The position numbers and the translations under genes were made by a program. Under the pieces are notes generated by a model, which saw only the letters and a list, made by a program, of their open reading frames with translations, did not search any database and had not been told where the DNA came from. This document shows positions 46,457 to 58,086 of a stretch of DNA of 64,000 nucleotides, piece after piece. The stretch spans positions 9,884,085-9,948,084 of the forward strand of contig OY727103.1 of NCBI GenBank assembly GCA_963402885.1. Reading direction: 5' to 3'. Position 1 is the first letter of the stretch. Each line of letters starts with the position of its first letter. The DNA comes from Antedon bifida. Lineage: Eukaryota > Echinodermata > Crinoidea > Comatulida > Antedonidae.

Positions 46457-49400
46457 TTAGGATTCCTTCACCCTTTTTCCTCCCTTCCACATTTTCTTTA
46501 ATTTCTCTAAACTGTACATGATGCTTTTCTGAATACCTAAATAATAGCAAATTACAATAATATTAGTATAGGATTACTAAAGTAATACCAGCTATGGTAT
46601 TGACTCTTATTTAAAAGTTATGAATGTTGTTATACAAAGGATGCCCAATATGAATAAATATCTCACCTACCTCCTGTAAAAATACCTTTAACACTTTGTG
46701 TTATACTAGAGTAAGCCACAATTCTTTTTACAGCTGAAATTACATTGAAATATAAGTTAATTTGCAAAATTCACTTGAGTTTGCTTGCTAGGACCAGCTC
46801 AAAGACATAGATGCAATGCAATCCAGTTCACCAATGATACTGTACGCAACATTTCAAATAATCCATCACTTGTAATGTGTCAAATCACTTGCGTTGCTCT
46901 TTAACTTAGTACACATTCTATATTATGTCTACTATCAGCATACAGTACAATGTTTTTTAATCCATTGGTAGTCTACGTAACATCTGTCAATCAAATAAAA
47001 AGCAAGGAAATGACAGATACAAACCTTTATTTACATAATGTGTACAGCATTCCGGATCTTTGGCTAGTTTTCGGAAAACAGTTTGATTATCTTTACATTG
47101 TTCATTGTCTGCTAATCTAACAATAGTTCGTATAAGATTTGTTGGCAATCGGTTTAGATGTGAATATAAACATTCTCTACTTTTGTCTTGCTGCAAGCAA
47201 AAAAAAACTTATATACAGCACACTTTTAAATAAAGGTTTGTTCACTAAAACTACAACAACATACGTTAATGAATGTTTAAGTTTTATTGCCATTTGAATT
47301 CAGTACAATAGACTGAGGTCTAATACCGCTATCTACGTTTCATTATTCATGCGTTGAAAGAATGACTGTTCAATATAAGGACAGTAAAAAATATATTCAC
47401 AGTATCCTTAGCTTGAGTGATACAAAATTTGAACCACAATAATTGTCGAAAAAAAATTAAATAGTAAACAATTATAAAAACATACCTCGATCATTCCTGA
47501 GCTTGCACTCCAATGTATGTGTTCCAATGTTTCCAGTATATTTGCATATTTTGATTGGAAATATTTTAAATTAGGTTTCACAATGTTTGATACTTTTCCC
47601 TTGTCTTCTCCTATAATCATCCTGAAATCACCTGAAATAATAATCAATATTTATTATAACACATCTTAGTAGATTATTGTCTTTTGTTTAACAGATTGTG
47701 AGTCACATTCAATAACTACAGTATTCCATTGAATAGTTACGTCATCAAGCATGCAATTTTGGTGACAGCTGAATTTTGTTATATATACAATATCATTCTT
47801 GCCCTCATAGAACATCATTTGAAATAAACGCACACCTCTCAAATGGGGCTGGGGCATTTATTTTTTTTCTTGAATAAACGCCTCGCCACATGTATATTAC
47901 ACAATATTGTATTAAAACACATTTCTATTTATAGTAGAATTAATTGATTGACATGATCTACAATTTAACAATCATTTTTTATCACTCCTTGATATTAATT
48001 TTGAAATATAACCTTTCATCATTCACCAAATATCATTATTTGTACCATTACACGAATATAAAACATTCATTATTTGTTTTATATAACATCTAAATAGATT
48101 CCTGTCATTTAAATCAGATTGAATAAAGGTCCTAGGCCTACATTTAATTCACATTGAAACAGTAACATTTATTTGCTTTTTTATAATATATTAAATGTTA
48201 TGTTTATTTGGATTTTATAAACACACCTACTGTAGTGTTAATTATGTCAACAAACGACAATCCTAGGCCTAGCTAGGCTAAAGCGCCTAGGCCTAGCCTA
48301 ATACTAACATGCCTAGCTAGGCTACAGTAGAAAGGCAGCGATACGATTACGAAACTTTGACAGATTGGCAACTGGAACTCATCTAGGTTAATTCTGTTTT
48401 TTCCAATGATTCCGAAAAAAAGTACTATTGAACGACCATTCAATAGTGCGTACTATCGTCCAATCAAGTGACAGGAATTTATTTAGGTGTTATATAATAA
48501 TAAATAATTTATAGCAATAGTAATTTGTTTGAGAGACTCACCAGAATATGACAGACTTGTAATCGTTGTATATAACTGCTCTTCATTGAACTCTTCCGGT
48601 AGTAACAACAGTGAGGTATAGACTGCACTCAACTGGTTTCGCCATAATGCCTTTTTTAATATCTTGCTTGTTGTGCTTCTACATACTTGAACCTAATTAG
48701 TAATTATTAACAAGTTCTTTACTATGTGGATATCAACATGCCATTACTGTCACTGTCTATGAAATAACAGTCATTTTGCATTAAAGCTGAAAATTGCAGA
48801 AATAACTGAATAAATACACAACTGCTTGGGGTTTTTAACTTAAAAGCTATTAGTATTTTAATTTTTCCATTTCTGTTGCCGGGAAAATGGAGATAATTTA
48901 TTCACTAACCATCTAATTGGGTTATTTACTTACCATTTAATAATATACAAATAATGAATGTTTATGAGTGTAATGGTACAAATAATGACCTGAGACGAAG
49001 CTGAGTTGATATATAAGTACACGAAAAAAGTACTATTAAAGGATCGTTTAATAGTGCGTACTATTGCACGCCATGTGATCCACAATCATCCAATCAAATG
49101 ACAGGAATTTATTTAGGTGTTATACAGTTTATATACAATTGAATACTTACAGGTTTATGAAGCCTGCCACTGAGGTACAGTGTGTTCCAATTCACTAATT
49201 CACTAATTAATGTTGAAGTCTTTACTACACCATACTTAATCAGCTGCAAAGCAATACGTATTTATCTTAAATAATATGAAGTTCTTATTAATTTTTGTTT
49301 TTTCTATTTTTGTAATTAATAGTTATCTACTTCATGAAAATAATATTTTTTTTGTATTTGTATATTTTGTTTTGTTATATATATGTTTATGAATACTGAA

Positions 49401-51163
49401 TAACACCTCTTGTTTGGATGTTTGGATTAAAATGAATTGATACTTGGGAATGGAATTTAAGAATGATACGATGATGATCAACATCTCATATCAGAACCAA
49501 TACAACAGTCAAATTACAATTTACATTAAATAAAGCTTGTTTCCCACTAGTGACGCAATGCAAAGATGTAGACGGAAAACAAGCAAGTGACCAATGACAG
49601 TTTGACAGTGATTGGTCAAATTCCTGTGTTGTGCTTACATCGTTGCATTGCATCCTAGTGGGAACCAAGCATTAGAAAGCTTTCCGTTTTTCTAAAAAAA
49701 TAATATTTCAAAAATATGTACGTGTCTGCCATGTGTGACATACCATATCCTGACACCTGACCCTTGTGTTATAATAGACCTCTGCACCAAAATGATCTTG
49801 TATTCTAGCGATACAGTCGCCTCCACTATATCCCAACATAGAATAATGACTACGATTATGTACTAAGTTGCTTGCATGCCACTTTGCTGGGTCATCTACA
49901 ACAAACACCATGTCAATCATATTGTTCTGCAAGAAAATAGTGAACATGAACAATTCACTACCTCTCACTCTCCCCATATTTTCATCCTCAAAACTAAATA
50001 TTATATTTGCGTTACCAAGATCCTATCTTTCATAATTTATAAATAATTAAAGATTCTGACAAAATCAATCAATATATCTTTTAAAAATCAATTATCTTTA
50101 TTGTTATTTTTGTGTTGTTCAATATGCATATTGGATTTCACATTTTTTATCAAATCAATGGAAAAAGTCTTATTGGAATGTGGTTTTCCCTCTGGACAGG
50201 TACATTTACAACTATTTTCATTGTTTTATAAACAAAAAATACATAGATTATTATTTTGTTGCGCTATTATTTGGACATTTAAAGACACTTTACCTACATT
50301 TTTTCGATCTAATTAAAGATCAAAAACTACATTTTATGTAAAAATAAACTGCCTACGATTAAGCATAATAAAAAAATATTAATGTTTGTTTCCCGCCCTC
50401 TTCATTTCTTGACGCAGCCTCTTTTTTTGCTAAAAAAAGTTAATTACAGATGCTCTCAATCAATAGACTCCATAGAGTTCCTTTTCACAATAACCCTGTA
50501 TGTAAATACATACACGTACATCACGCAGTCCCTGAAGCAATATGAGGCTGGAAAATCAGTCTAGTCCACTCGTTGTGGACAGCATGTTCTGAATCTTTGG
50601 AAAATAGCATGACGGGACATCTTTGGGGAGGAGAAAAAAAAGGCCTCCTCCTTCCCTTTTTGAAAAAGGCAGGATGCTAAACATTTATTTTGCCTTATGA
50701 TGATATCCGATAATATCCTGCCTACAAATATTACTATTACATAATAATTATAAAAGCTAACTATCTATATTAGACTACTACTAAGTAGGATAAATCCTAA
50801 AGTAGTCATTATTATAAATAATTATTATTAATTAGACTTACCGAGTCGTAGATTAGTTTAGGGGCCTATAGTCTAAGCCTATATGATAGCTAGGTAGGCT
50901 AGGCCTAATTCTTACACCGCACGGGAATCCACTCTAACCAGTACTACTATATTTATTACTATATACCCTAGCTAGGGCCTAGTTATCTAGGCCTCTAGGA
51001 GGTAGCCTAAATAGTAATAACTAATATATCTTACTGAGTTTATATTGTTTTCCTGTTTAAAAACAGCTGAACCGTATGCAAAAGCATGGTTAATATCAGC
51101 TGGAAAACTAGAAAGTAATCTTTGGAGAAGAATGGTGCTGGAGTGCTTCGGTACGTACACCAT
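46457..51163 (-). CDS. TAMM41: TAMM41, mitochondrial phosphatidate cytidylyltransferase (8 exons)
   Basis: Makes CDP-diacylglycerol from phosphatidate and CTP on the matrix side of the inner mitochondrial membrane, an early step to cardiolipin. Exons on the minus strand: 51163-51035, 49926-49744, 49243-49151, 48692-48542, 47631-47486, 47190-47025, 46733-46671, 46536-46457. All are GT-AG with matching phases, 1,011 nt and 336 codons, about the human length. Motifs in order: FAYGSAVF (28-35), the nucleotidyltransferase GS signature; MIDMVFVVDDP (46-56) with the acidic pair; WHASNLVHNRSHYS; LIKYGVVKTSTLISELVNWN; TLYLSGRLHKP; LSYSGDFRMIIGEDKGKV; YSSITQSVKGIFTGG; basic C-terminus KLKKMWKGGKRVKES. 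The human residue at Ala33 is Gly (GSGV). The frame stays open upstream of Met51163, so an earlier start is possible. The AATAAA hexamer overlaps the stop codon. Confidence 0.95.
48033..49002. mobile_element. Possible TIR element in TAMM41 introns flanking exon 4
   Basis: CATTATTTGTACCATTACAC on the left pairs with GTGTAATGGTACAAATAATG on the right, and CATTCATTATTTG pairs further in. The pair flanks TAMM41 exon 4, so this may be two separate half-copies rather than one element. Confidence 0.4.
48415..48500. repeat. Dispersed repeat pair with 49020-49125
   Basis: AAAAAAGTACTATTGAACGA, then TTCAATAGTGCGTACTAT, then GACAGGAATTTATTTAGGTG recurs at 49020-49125 in the next intron with a larger middle. 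Each copy has a small hairpin around the ACTATT word. Confidence 0.65.
49020..49125. repeat. Dispersed repeat pair with 48415-48500
   Basis: Second copy in the same orientation; it contains CACGCCATGTGATCCACAAT, missing from the first copy. Confidence 0.65.
49531..49674. mobile_element. MITE, ends AAGC..TG[TG]TTCCCACTAG
   Basis: AAGCTTGTTTCCCACTAGTG and, inverted, AATGCTTGGTTCCCACTAGG bound 144 bp whose arms also share the GCAATGCAA and GATGTA words. The core has paired CCAATGACAGTTTGAC / GTGATTGGTCAAAT words. It lies in TAMM41 intron 2. Confidence 0.7.
49977..51034. other. TAMM41 intron 1: AT-rich with a CTAG/GGCC tract
   Basis: No gene seen in the plus-strand frames. At 50850-51010 the TAGGCCTA/CTAGGCC motif dominates. 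Confidence 0.5.
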
Positions 51164-52537
51164 GATGTTAAATAAACAAAAATAAACAAAAACACGTGCG
51201 GTGCGGGGTGCGTGACCGCTACTATTACTATACTACACTATCTTCGGATGAGGTATACAGTATTCAGAGCGTCATTCTGACGACTGGAGCATTCTCTACT
51301 TCCCTACGGAGCGCCATTTATGCCTTTATTAACTTCAATATTAGAAAAAATACTACGGTAACTGCTCAAGTGGACCCAATTTAGCACCAGGGTAGCACAC
51401 AGTGATATAAAATAGAAATAAAGTCACTAAATTATAATATCTTTTCGTATGTTAAAACACCATGCTCAAGTGGACACAATTTGGCACCAGGGGAGCACAG
51501 TGATAAAATAAAAATAAAGTCACTTAAAGATGTATTGTCCCTTGAAACACAAAAAATGAAGGTCAAAATATTCTAAATTTAAATTGGCCATATCAAAGTA
51601 ATATTAAAGTTATTCACTTTAAGTTGAAAATTCTAAACAAATAGTTTGTCTCCGATGATTTTTGTATGGGGTTAATGGAGAGTGAAATAAGATCAAATAT
51701 AGAACATTTGCAAAGATGCAGATTTCCAGACCGATTTCGAAGCTTAGACTAATTCCGCCGCCGGGCTAGGCCTTAGGCATATACGAAGTCGAGTTTTAAA
51801 GTAGAAAACTCCACCTAAAATTTTGAAGTCGCATCTGGATAGTTGAATTTTTAACAAATATCATAAATGTCATAGGTGATTATGTATAGTAATAAGTATA
51901 AGTATAAGTGCATTTCTAGGCTCTATTTTCATTATTAGCTCTGCCCCAAACATGGTGGACTAGTCGGCCTACTGGAGACTTAATATTTAATTTCATATTT
52001 CAATGAATAGGTGCACTTTCCGGGGACAAGCTCTATTTTCCTGGTGAGTCTTCTATAGTTTGTTTCATATAATTTCAAGTCATGTAAAGTGCCATTTTTC
52101 GGGCGGGAATCTATGCAGCTCTATTTTTCAAAATTGTCTTTGCTCAGCCCCAAGCATGGTGGGGTACTGAAGATTCTTATGCATGTTGTTTGAAAAAATA
52201 ATAGATGTCATTTACGGGGACCTTGCAGCTCTATTTTAAACAGTTAGGTATGCCGTCGTGGTTGTTATGCAAATGAGTTTGTACACGTGTATTATGGGGA
52301 AGATAATATGTTAGTCATTCGCGGTCAACACGCCACACTGTTAAATTTTGATGCTGTTAATCTTTACATCAGAAGATTGTTCAAACCATGTAAATAAATC
52401 ATTTTCCGGGCGGGAACACAGCAGCTCTCGAAAAGAACTCAAGGTGGAAAAGAAGCCCACCCATGAGTACTAAAAATGAAGGAGCACATGGGCTTCTTTT
52501 CGAGGCTTTATGGCAGTCTATTTAAAGAAAAATAATG

Positions 52538-53260
52538 CCATGCAACTTTGTTTCTGATTTTAAAGGTCCACTTGTTTAGGCCTGACATTTACAACCCTCA
52601 AAATATCTCCCTTTCAAAAACAATATTTATTTTCAATTAAAAAAAAAATGAATAGAATAAAAAATATCCGTAGAAGTTCGAACCCAATGCTGAGAGCACT
52701 CAAACCTGAGCATTACCCGTTACGCCACAAATCAGTGCATGACTGAAGAGCTGATAATAGTCTATTTATATGAAATGAATGATGAATCAATGAAAAATAA
52801 TGCCATGCAACTTTGTTTCTGATTTTAAAAAAGGTCCACTTGTTTAGGCCTGATATTTACAACCCTCAAAATATCTCCCTTTCAAAAACAATATTTATTT
52901 TCAATTAAAAAAAAAAAATAAATAAAATAAAAAATATCCGTAGAGGTTCGAACCCAATGCTAAGAGCACTCAAACCTGAGTATTACCCGTTACGCCACAT
53001 ATCAGTACATGACTGAAGAGCTGATAATAGTCTATTTATATGAAATGAATGATGAATCAATGAAAAATAATGCCATGCAACTTTGTTTCTGATTTTAAAA
53101 AAGGTCCACTTGTTTAGGCGTGACATTTACAACCCTCAAAATATCTCACTTCCAAAAACAATATTTATTTTCAATTAAAAAAAAAAAAAAATAATCCTTG
53201 AGGTTCGAACCCAATACTGAGAGCACTCAACCCTGAGCATTACCCGTTACGCCATAAAGT
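52538..53260 (-). repeat. Three tandem modules with reversed tRNA-like segment (unit 1)
   Basis: Each ~250-bp module has an A-rich run, then the complement of a tRNA-like segment. Read on the minus strand this gives TGGCGTAACGGGTAATGC (A-box-like) and GGGTTCGAACCTC (B-box/T-arm). The segments lie near 52670-52735, 52938-52998 and 53198-53254. Two more occur in unit 2 (near 55000, 55257) and four in unit 3 (near 57053, 57321, 57590, 57848). Confidence 0.7.
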
Positions 53261-53358
53261 AATACACGACCGACAGTTGATAATAGTCTATTTATACGTG
53301 TATTACGTAATTCATCATTACGTCATAAATATCATATTAACCTTGTTAAAACCAAAAT

Positions 53359-53431
53359 GACCAGTTAGCTCAGGTGACTGAGCGTCGTGTTGACAACACG
53401 TATGTCGTGGGTTCGATTCCCACGCTGGTCG
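53359..53431 (+). tRNA. tRNA-Val(GAC)-like gene, copy 1
   Basis: It folds into a standard 73-base cloverleaf: acceptor GACCAGT/GCTGGTC (one G-T pair), D stem GCTC/GAGC, anticodon loop TTGACAA with T33 and anticodon GAC, variable loop ATGTC, T arm GTGGG-TTCGATT-CCCAC, discriminator G. The first anticodon-stem pair is T-T. The A box (TAGCTCAGGTG) and B box (GGTTCGATTCC) are both good. No CCA is encoded. Nuclear Val-GAC tRNAs are unusual in animals, and the downstream terminator is about 160 bases away, so it may be the head of a longer RNA rather than a working tRNA. Confidence 0.7.
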
Positions 53432-53600
53432 GTGGAATAGAGTTAAAGGTATGCGACCAACTGTGTTTGGGGTTCACAGAATTATACGTCCCCCTTTCCA
53501 CCACACATCTTGAGAAGGCACTAGCAATGCATGTGGTGGAAACGACCCCAAGGCTGTGGCAGGGCCTTAGTGCTGAGGCAGGGAGAGCACATTTTTTACT
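53432..53600 (+). ncRNA. Tail of a candidate tRNA-headed Pol III transcript
   Basis: No T4 run follows the tRNA until about 53590-53597 (TTTTTT). The 160-base tail contains a stem TTTCCACCACA / TGTGGTGGAAA and is kept in three copies (55488-55660 and 58087-58262 are the others). The plus-strand frame crossing tRNA and tail is a by-product. It is a candidate SINE-like RNA, inferred. Confidence 0.45.
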
Positions 53601-55414
53601 CTTTTTTTTTAGCTTTCGCTACATGTATTTGATCTTGTAAATTTTATGTTTAGCGCCCTCAATTTTAATGTGAAAAAGACATTAATTATCTTCGTTACGT
53701 GTTTAGAAGAGAATGTATGTCTCACCGTAGTTTGATATGCCGTTCGTTGTTATGCAAATGAGTTTGTGCAGGTGTAGTGGGAAAGATGGTATTGTTAGTA
53801 ATTCGCGGAACAAGCAACACTGTTGAATTTTGATTTCGTTAATCAATGTTACTACATTGGTAGCGAAATGTCCGATTCATGCAAGATATTGTATTGTAAT
53901 ATGTTATGAATATGGTAGTTGGTGTGTATGGCCGCACCGTCCCAGAATAAACATGTTTTAAACAGATAGTTTGTCTCCGATGATTTTTGTATGTGGTTAA
54001 TGGAGAGTGAAATAACATCAAATATAGAACATTTGCAAAGATGTCGATTTCCAGACCGATTTCGAAGTTTAGACTAATTCCGCCGCCGGGTTAGGCCTTA
54101 GGCATATACGAAGTCGAGTTTTTAAAGTAGAAAACTCCACCTAAAATTTTGAAGTCGCATCTGGATAGTTGAATTTTTAACAAATATCATAAATATCATA
54201 GGTGATTATGTATAGTAATAAGTATAAGTATAAGTGCATTTCTGGGCTCTATTTTCATTATTAGCTCTGCCCCAAACATGGTGGACTAGTCGGCCTACTA
54301 GAGACTTAATATTTAATTTCATATTTCAATGAATAGGTGCACTTTCCGGGGACAAGCTCTATTTTCCTGGTGAGTCTTATATAGTTTGTTTCATATAATT
54401 TCAAGTCATGTAAAGTGCCATTTTTCGGGCGGGAATCTATGCAGCTCTATTTTTCAAAATTGTCTTTGCTCAGCCCCAAGCATGGTGGGGTACTGAAGAT
54501 TCTTATGCATGTTGTTTGAAAAAATAATAGATGTCATTTACGGGGACCTTGCAGCTCTATTTTAAACAGTTAGGTATGCCGTCGTGGTTGTTATGCAAAT
54601 GAGTTTGTACACGTGTATTATGGGGAAGATAATATGTTAGTCATTCGCGGTCAACACGCCACACTGTTAAATTTTGATGCTGTTAATCTTTACATTAGAA
54701 GATTGTTCAAATCATGTAAATAAATCATTTTCCGGGCGGGAACACAGCAGCTCTCGAAAAGAACTCAAGGTGGAAAAGAAGCCCACCCATGAGTACTAAA
54801 AATGAAGGAGCAAATGGGCTTCTTTTCGAGGCTTTATGGCAGTCTATTTAAAGAAAAATAATGCCATGCAACTTTGTTTCTGATTTTAAAGGTCCACTTG
54901 TTTTGGCCTGACATTTACAACCCTCAAAATATCTCCCTTTCAAAAACAATATTTATTTTCAATTAAAAAAAAAATAAATAAAATAAAAAATATCCGTAGA
55001 GGTTCGAACCCAATGCTAAGAGCACTCAAACCTGAGCATTACCCGTTACGCCACATATCAGTACATGACTGAAGAGCTGATAATAGTCTATTTATATGAA
55101 ATGAATGATGAATCAATGAAAAATAATGCCATGCAACTTTGTTTCTGATTTTAAAAAAGGTCCACTTGTTTAGGCGTGACATTTACAACCCTCAAAATAT
55201 CTCACTTCCAAAAACAATATTTATTTTCAATTAAAAAAAAAAAAAAATATTCGTAGAGGTTCGAACCCAATACTGAGAGCACTCAAACCTGAGCATTACC
55301 CGTTACGCCATAAAGTAATACACGACCGACAGTTGATAATAGTCTATTTATACGTGTATTACGTAATTCATCATTACGTCATAAATATCATATTAACCTT
55401 GTTAAAACCAAAAT

Positions 55415-55487
55415 GACCAGTTAGCTCAGGTGACTGAGCGTCGTGTTGACAACACGTATGTCGTGGGTTCGATTCCCACGCTGGTCG
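55415..55487 (+). tRNA. tRNA-Val(GAC)-like gene, copy 2
   Basis: Identical over the 73 bases to copy 1; same flanks, including the upstream TTAACCTTGTTAAAACCAAA. Confidence 0.7.
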
Positions 55488-58013
55488 GTGGAATAGAGTT
55501 AAAGGTATGCGACCAACTGTGTTTGGGGTTCACAGAATTATACGTCCCCCTTTCCACCACACATCTTGAGAAGGCACTAGCAATGCATCTGGTGATGATG
55601 TGGTGGAAACGATCCCAAGGCTGTGGCAGAGCCTTAGTGCTGAGGCAGGGAGAGCACATTTTTTACTCTTTTTTTTTAGCTTTCGCTACATGTATTTGAT
55701 CTTGTAAATTTTATGTTTAGCGCCCTCAATTTTAATGTGAAAAAGACATTAATTATCTTCGTTACGTGTTTAGAAAAGAATGTATGTCTCACCGTAGTTT
55801 GATATGCCGTTCGTTGTTATGCAAATGAGTTTGTGCAGGTGTAGTGGGAAAGATGGTATTGTTAGTAATTCGCGGAACAAGCCACACTGTTGAATTTTGA
55901 TTTCGTTAATCAATGTTACTACATTGGTAGCGAAATGTCCGATTCATGCAAGATATTGTATTGTAATATGTTATGAATATGGTAGTTGGTGTGTATGGCC
56001 GCACCGTCCCAGAATAAACATGTTTTAAACAGATAGTTTGTCTCCGATGATTTTTGTATGGGGTTAATGGAGAGTGAAATAACATCAAATATAGAACATT
56101 TGCAAAGATGTCGATTTCCAGACCGATTTCGAAGTTTAGACTAATTCCGCCGCCGGGCTAGGCCTTAGGCATATACGAAGTCGAGTTTTTAAAGTAGAAA
56201 ACGCCACCTAAAATTTTGAAGTCGCATCTGGATAGTTGAATTTTTAACAAATATCATAAATATCATAGGTGATTATGTATAGTAATAAGTAGTCCTATGA
56301 GTATAAGTGCAATTCTGGGCTCTATTTTCATTATTAGCTCTGCCCCAAACATGGTGGACTGGACACTTAATATTTAATTTCATATTTCAATGAATAGGTG
56401 CACTTTCCGGGGACAAGCTCTATTGTCCTGGTGAGTCTTATATAGTTTGTTTCATATAATTTCAAGTCATGTAAAGTGCCATTTTTCGGGCGGGAATCTA
56501 TGCAGCTCTATTTTTCAAAATTGTCTTTGCTCAGCCCCAAGCATGGTGGGGTACTGAAGATTCATGTTGTTTGAAAAAATAATAGATGTCATTTTCGGGG
56601 ACCTTGCAGCTCTCTATTAAACAGTTTGGTATGCCGTCGTGGTTGTTATGCAAATGAGCTTGTGCACGTGTATTATGGGGAAGATAATATGTTAGTCATT
56701 CGCGGTCAACACGCCACACTGTTAAATTTTGATGCTGTTAATCTTTACATTAGAAGATTGTTCAAACCATGTAAATAAATCATTTTCCGGGCGGGAACAC
56801 AGCAGCTCTCGAAAAGAACTCAAGGTGGAAAAGAAGCCCACCCATGAGTACTAAAAATGAAGGAGCACATGGGCTTCTTTTCGAGGCTTTATGGCAGTCT
56901 ATTTAAAGAAAAATAATGCCATGCAACTTTGTTTCTGATTTTAAAAAAGGTCCACTTGTTTAGGCCTGACATTTACAACCCTCAAAATATCTCCCTTTCA
57001 AAAACAATATTTATTTTCAATTAAAAAAAAAATGAATAAAATAAAAAATATCCGTAGAGGTTCGAACCCAATGCTAAGAGCACTCAAACCTGAGCATTAC
57101 CCATTACGCCACAAATCAGTACATGACTGAAGAGCTGATAATAGTCTATTTATATGAAATGAATGATGAATCAATGAAAAATAATGCCATGCAACTTTGT
57201 TTCTGATTTTAAAAAAGGTCCACTTGTTTAGGCCTGATATTTACAACCCTCAAAAAATCTCCCTTTCAAAAACAATATTTATTTTCAATTAAAAAAATAA
57301 ATAAATAAAATAAAAAATATCCGTAGAGGTTCGAACCCAATGCTGAGAGCACTCAAACCTGAGCATTACCCGTTACGCCACAAATCAGTACATGACTGAA
57401 GAGCTGATAATAGTCTATTTATATGAAATGAATGATGAATCAATGAAAAATAATGTCATGCAACTTTGTTTCTGATTTTAAAAAAGGTCCACTTGTTTAG
57501 GCCTGATATTTACAACCCTCAAAATATCTCCCTTTCAAAAACAATATTTATTTTCAATTAAAAAAAAAATAAATAAAATAAAAAATATCCGTAGAGGTTC
57601 GAACCCAATGCTGAGAGCACTCAAACCTGAGCATTACCCGTTACGCCACAAATCAGTACATGACTGAAGAGCTGATAATAGTCTATTTATATGAAATGAA
57701 TGATGAATCAATGAAAAATAATGCCATGCAACTTTGTTTCTGATTTTAAAAAAGGTCCACTTGTTTAGGCGTGACATTTACAACCCTCAAAATATCTCAC
57801 TTTCAAAAACAATATTTATTTTCAATTAAAAAAAAACCAACAAAAATATCCGTAGAGGTTCGAACCCAATACTGAGAGCACTCAAACCTGAGCATTACCC
57901 GTTACGCCATAAAGTAGTACACGACCGACAGTTGATAATAGTCTATTTATACGTGTATTACGTAATTCATCATTACGTCATAAATATCATATTAACCTTG
58001 TTAAAACCAAAAT

Positions 58014-58086
58014 GACCAGTTGGCTCAGGCGACTGAGCGTCGTGTTGACAACACGTATGTCGTGGGTTCGATTCCCACGCTGGTCG
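58014..58086 (+). tRNA. tRNA-Val(GAC)-like gene, copy 3
   Basis: Differs from copies 1 and 2 at two places (TTGGCTC for TTAGCTC, and GGCGACT for GGTGACT). Stems and both Pol III boxes stay usable. Confidence 0.65.

Noticed and set aside
49486-49668. 60-codon minus-strand frame
   Set aside because: Covers a MITE inside a TAMM41 intron.
53374-53640. 88-codon frame over the tRNA-like region (also at 55430 and 58020)
   Set aside because: It translates the tRNA head and its tail. Conservation follows from the array duplication and the RNA structure, not from a protein.
53839-54021. 60-codon minus-strand frame repeated in each unit (also near 55906, 58502 and 59239)
   Set aside because: Starts and ends change between copies, there is no protein motif, and the frame lies in repeat DNA.
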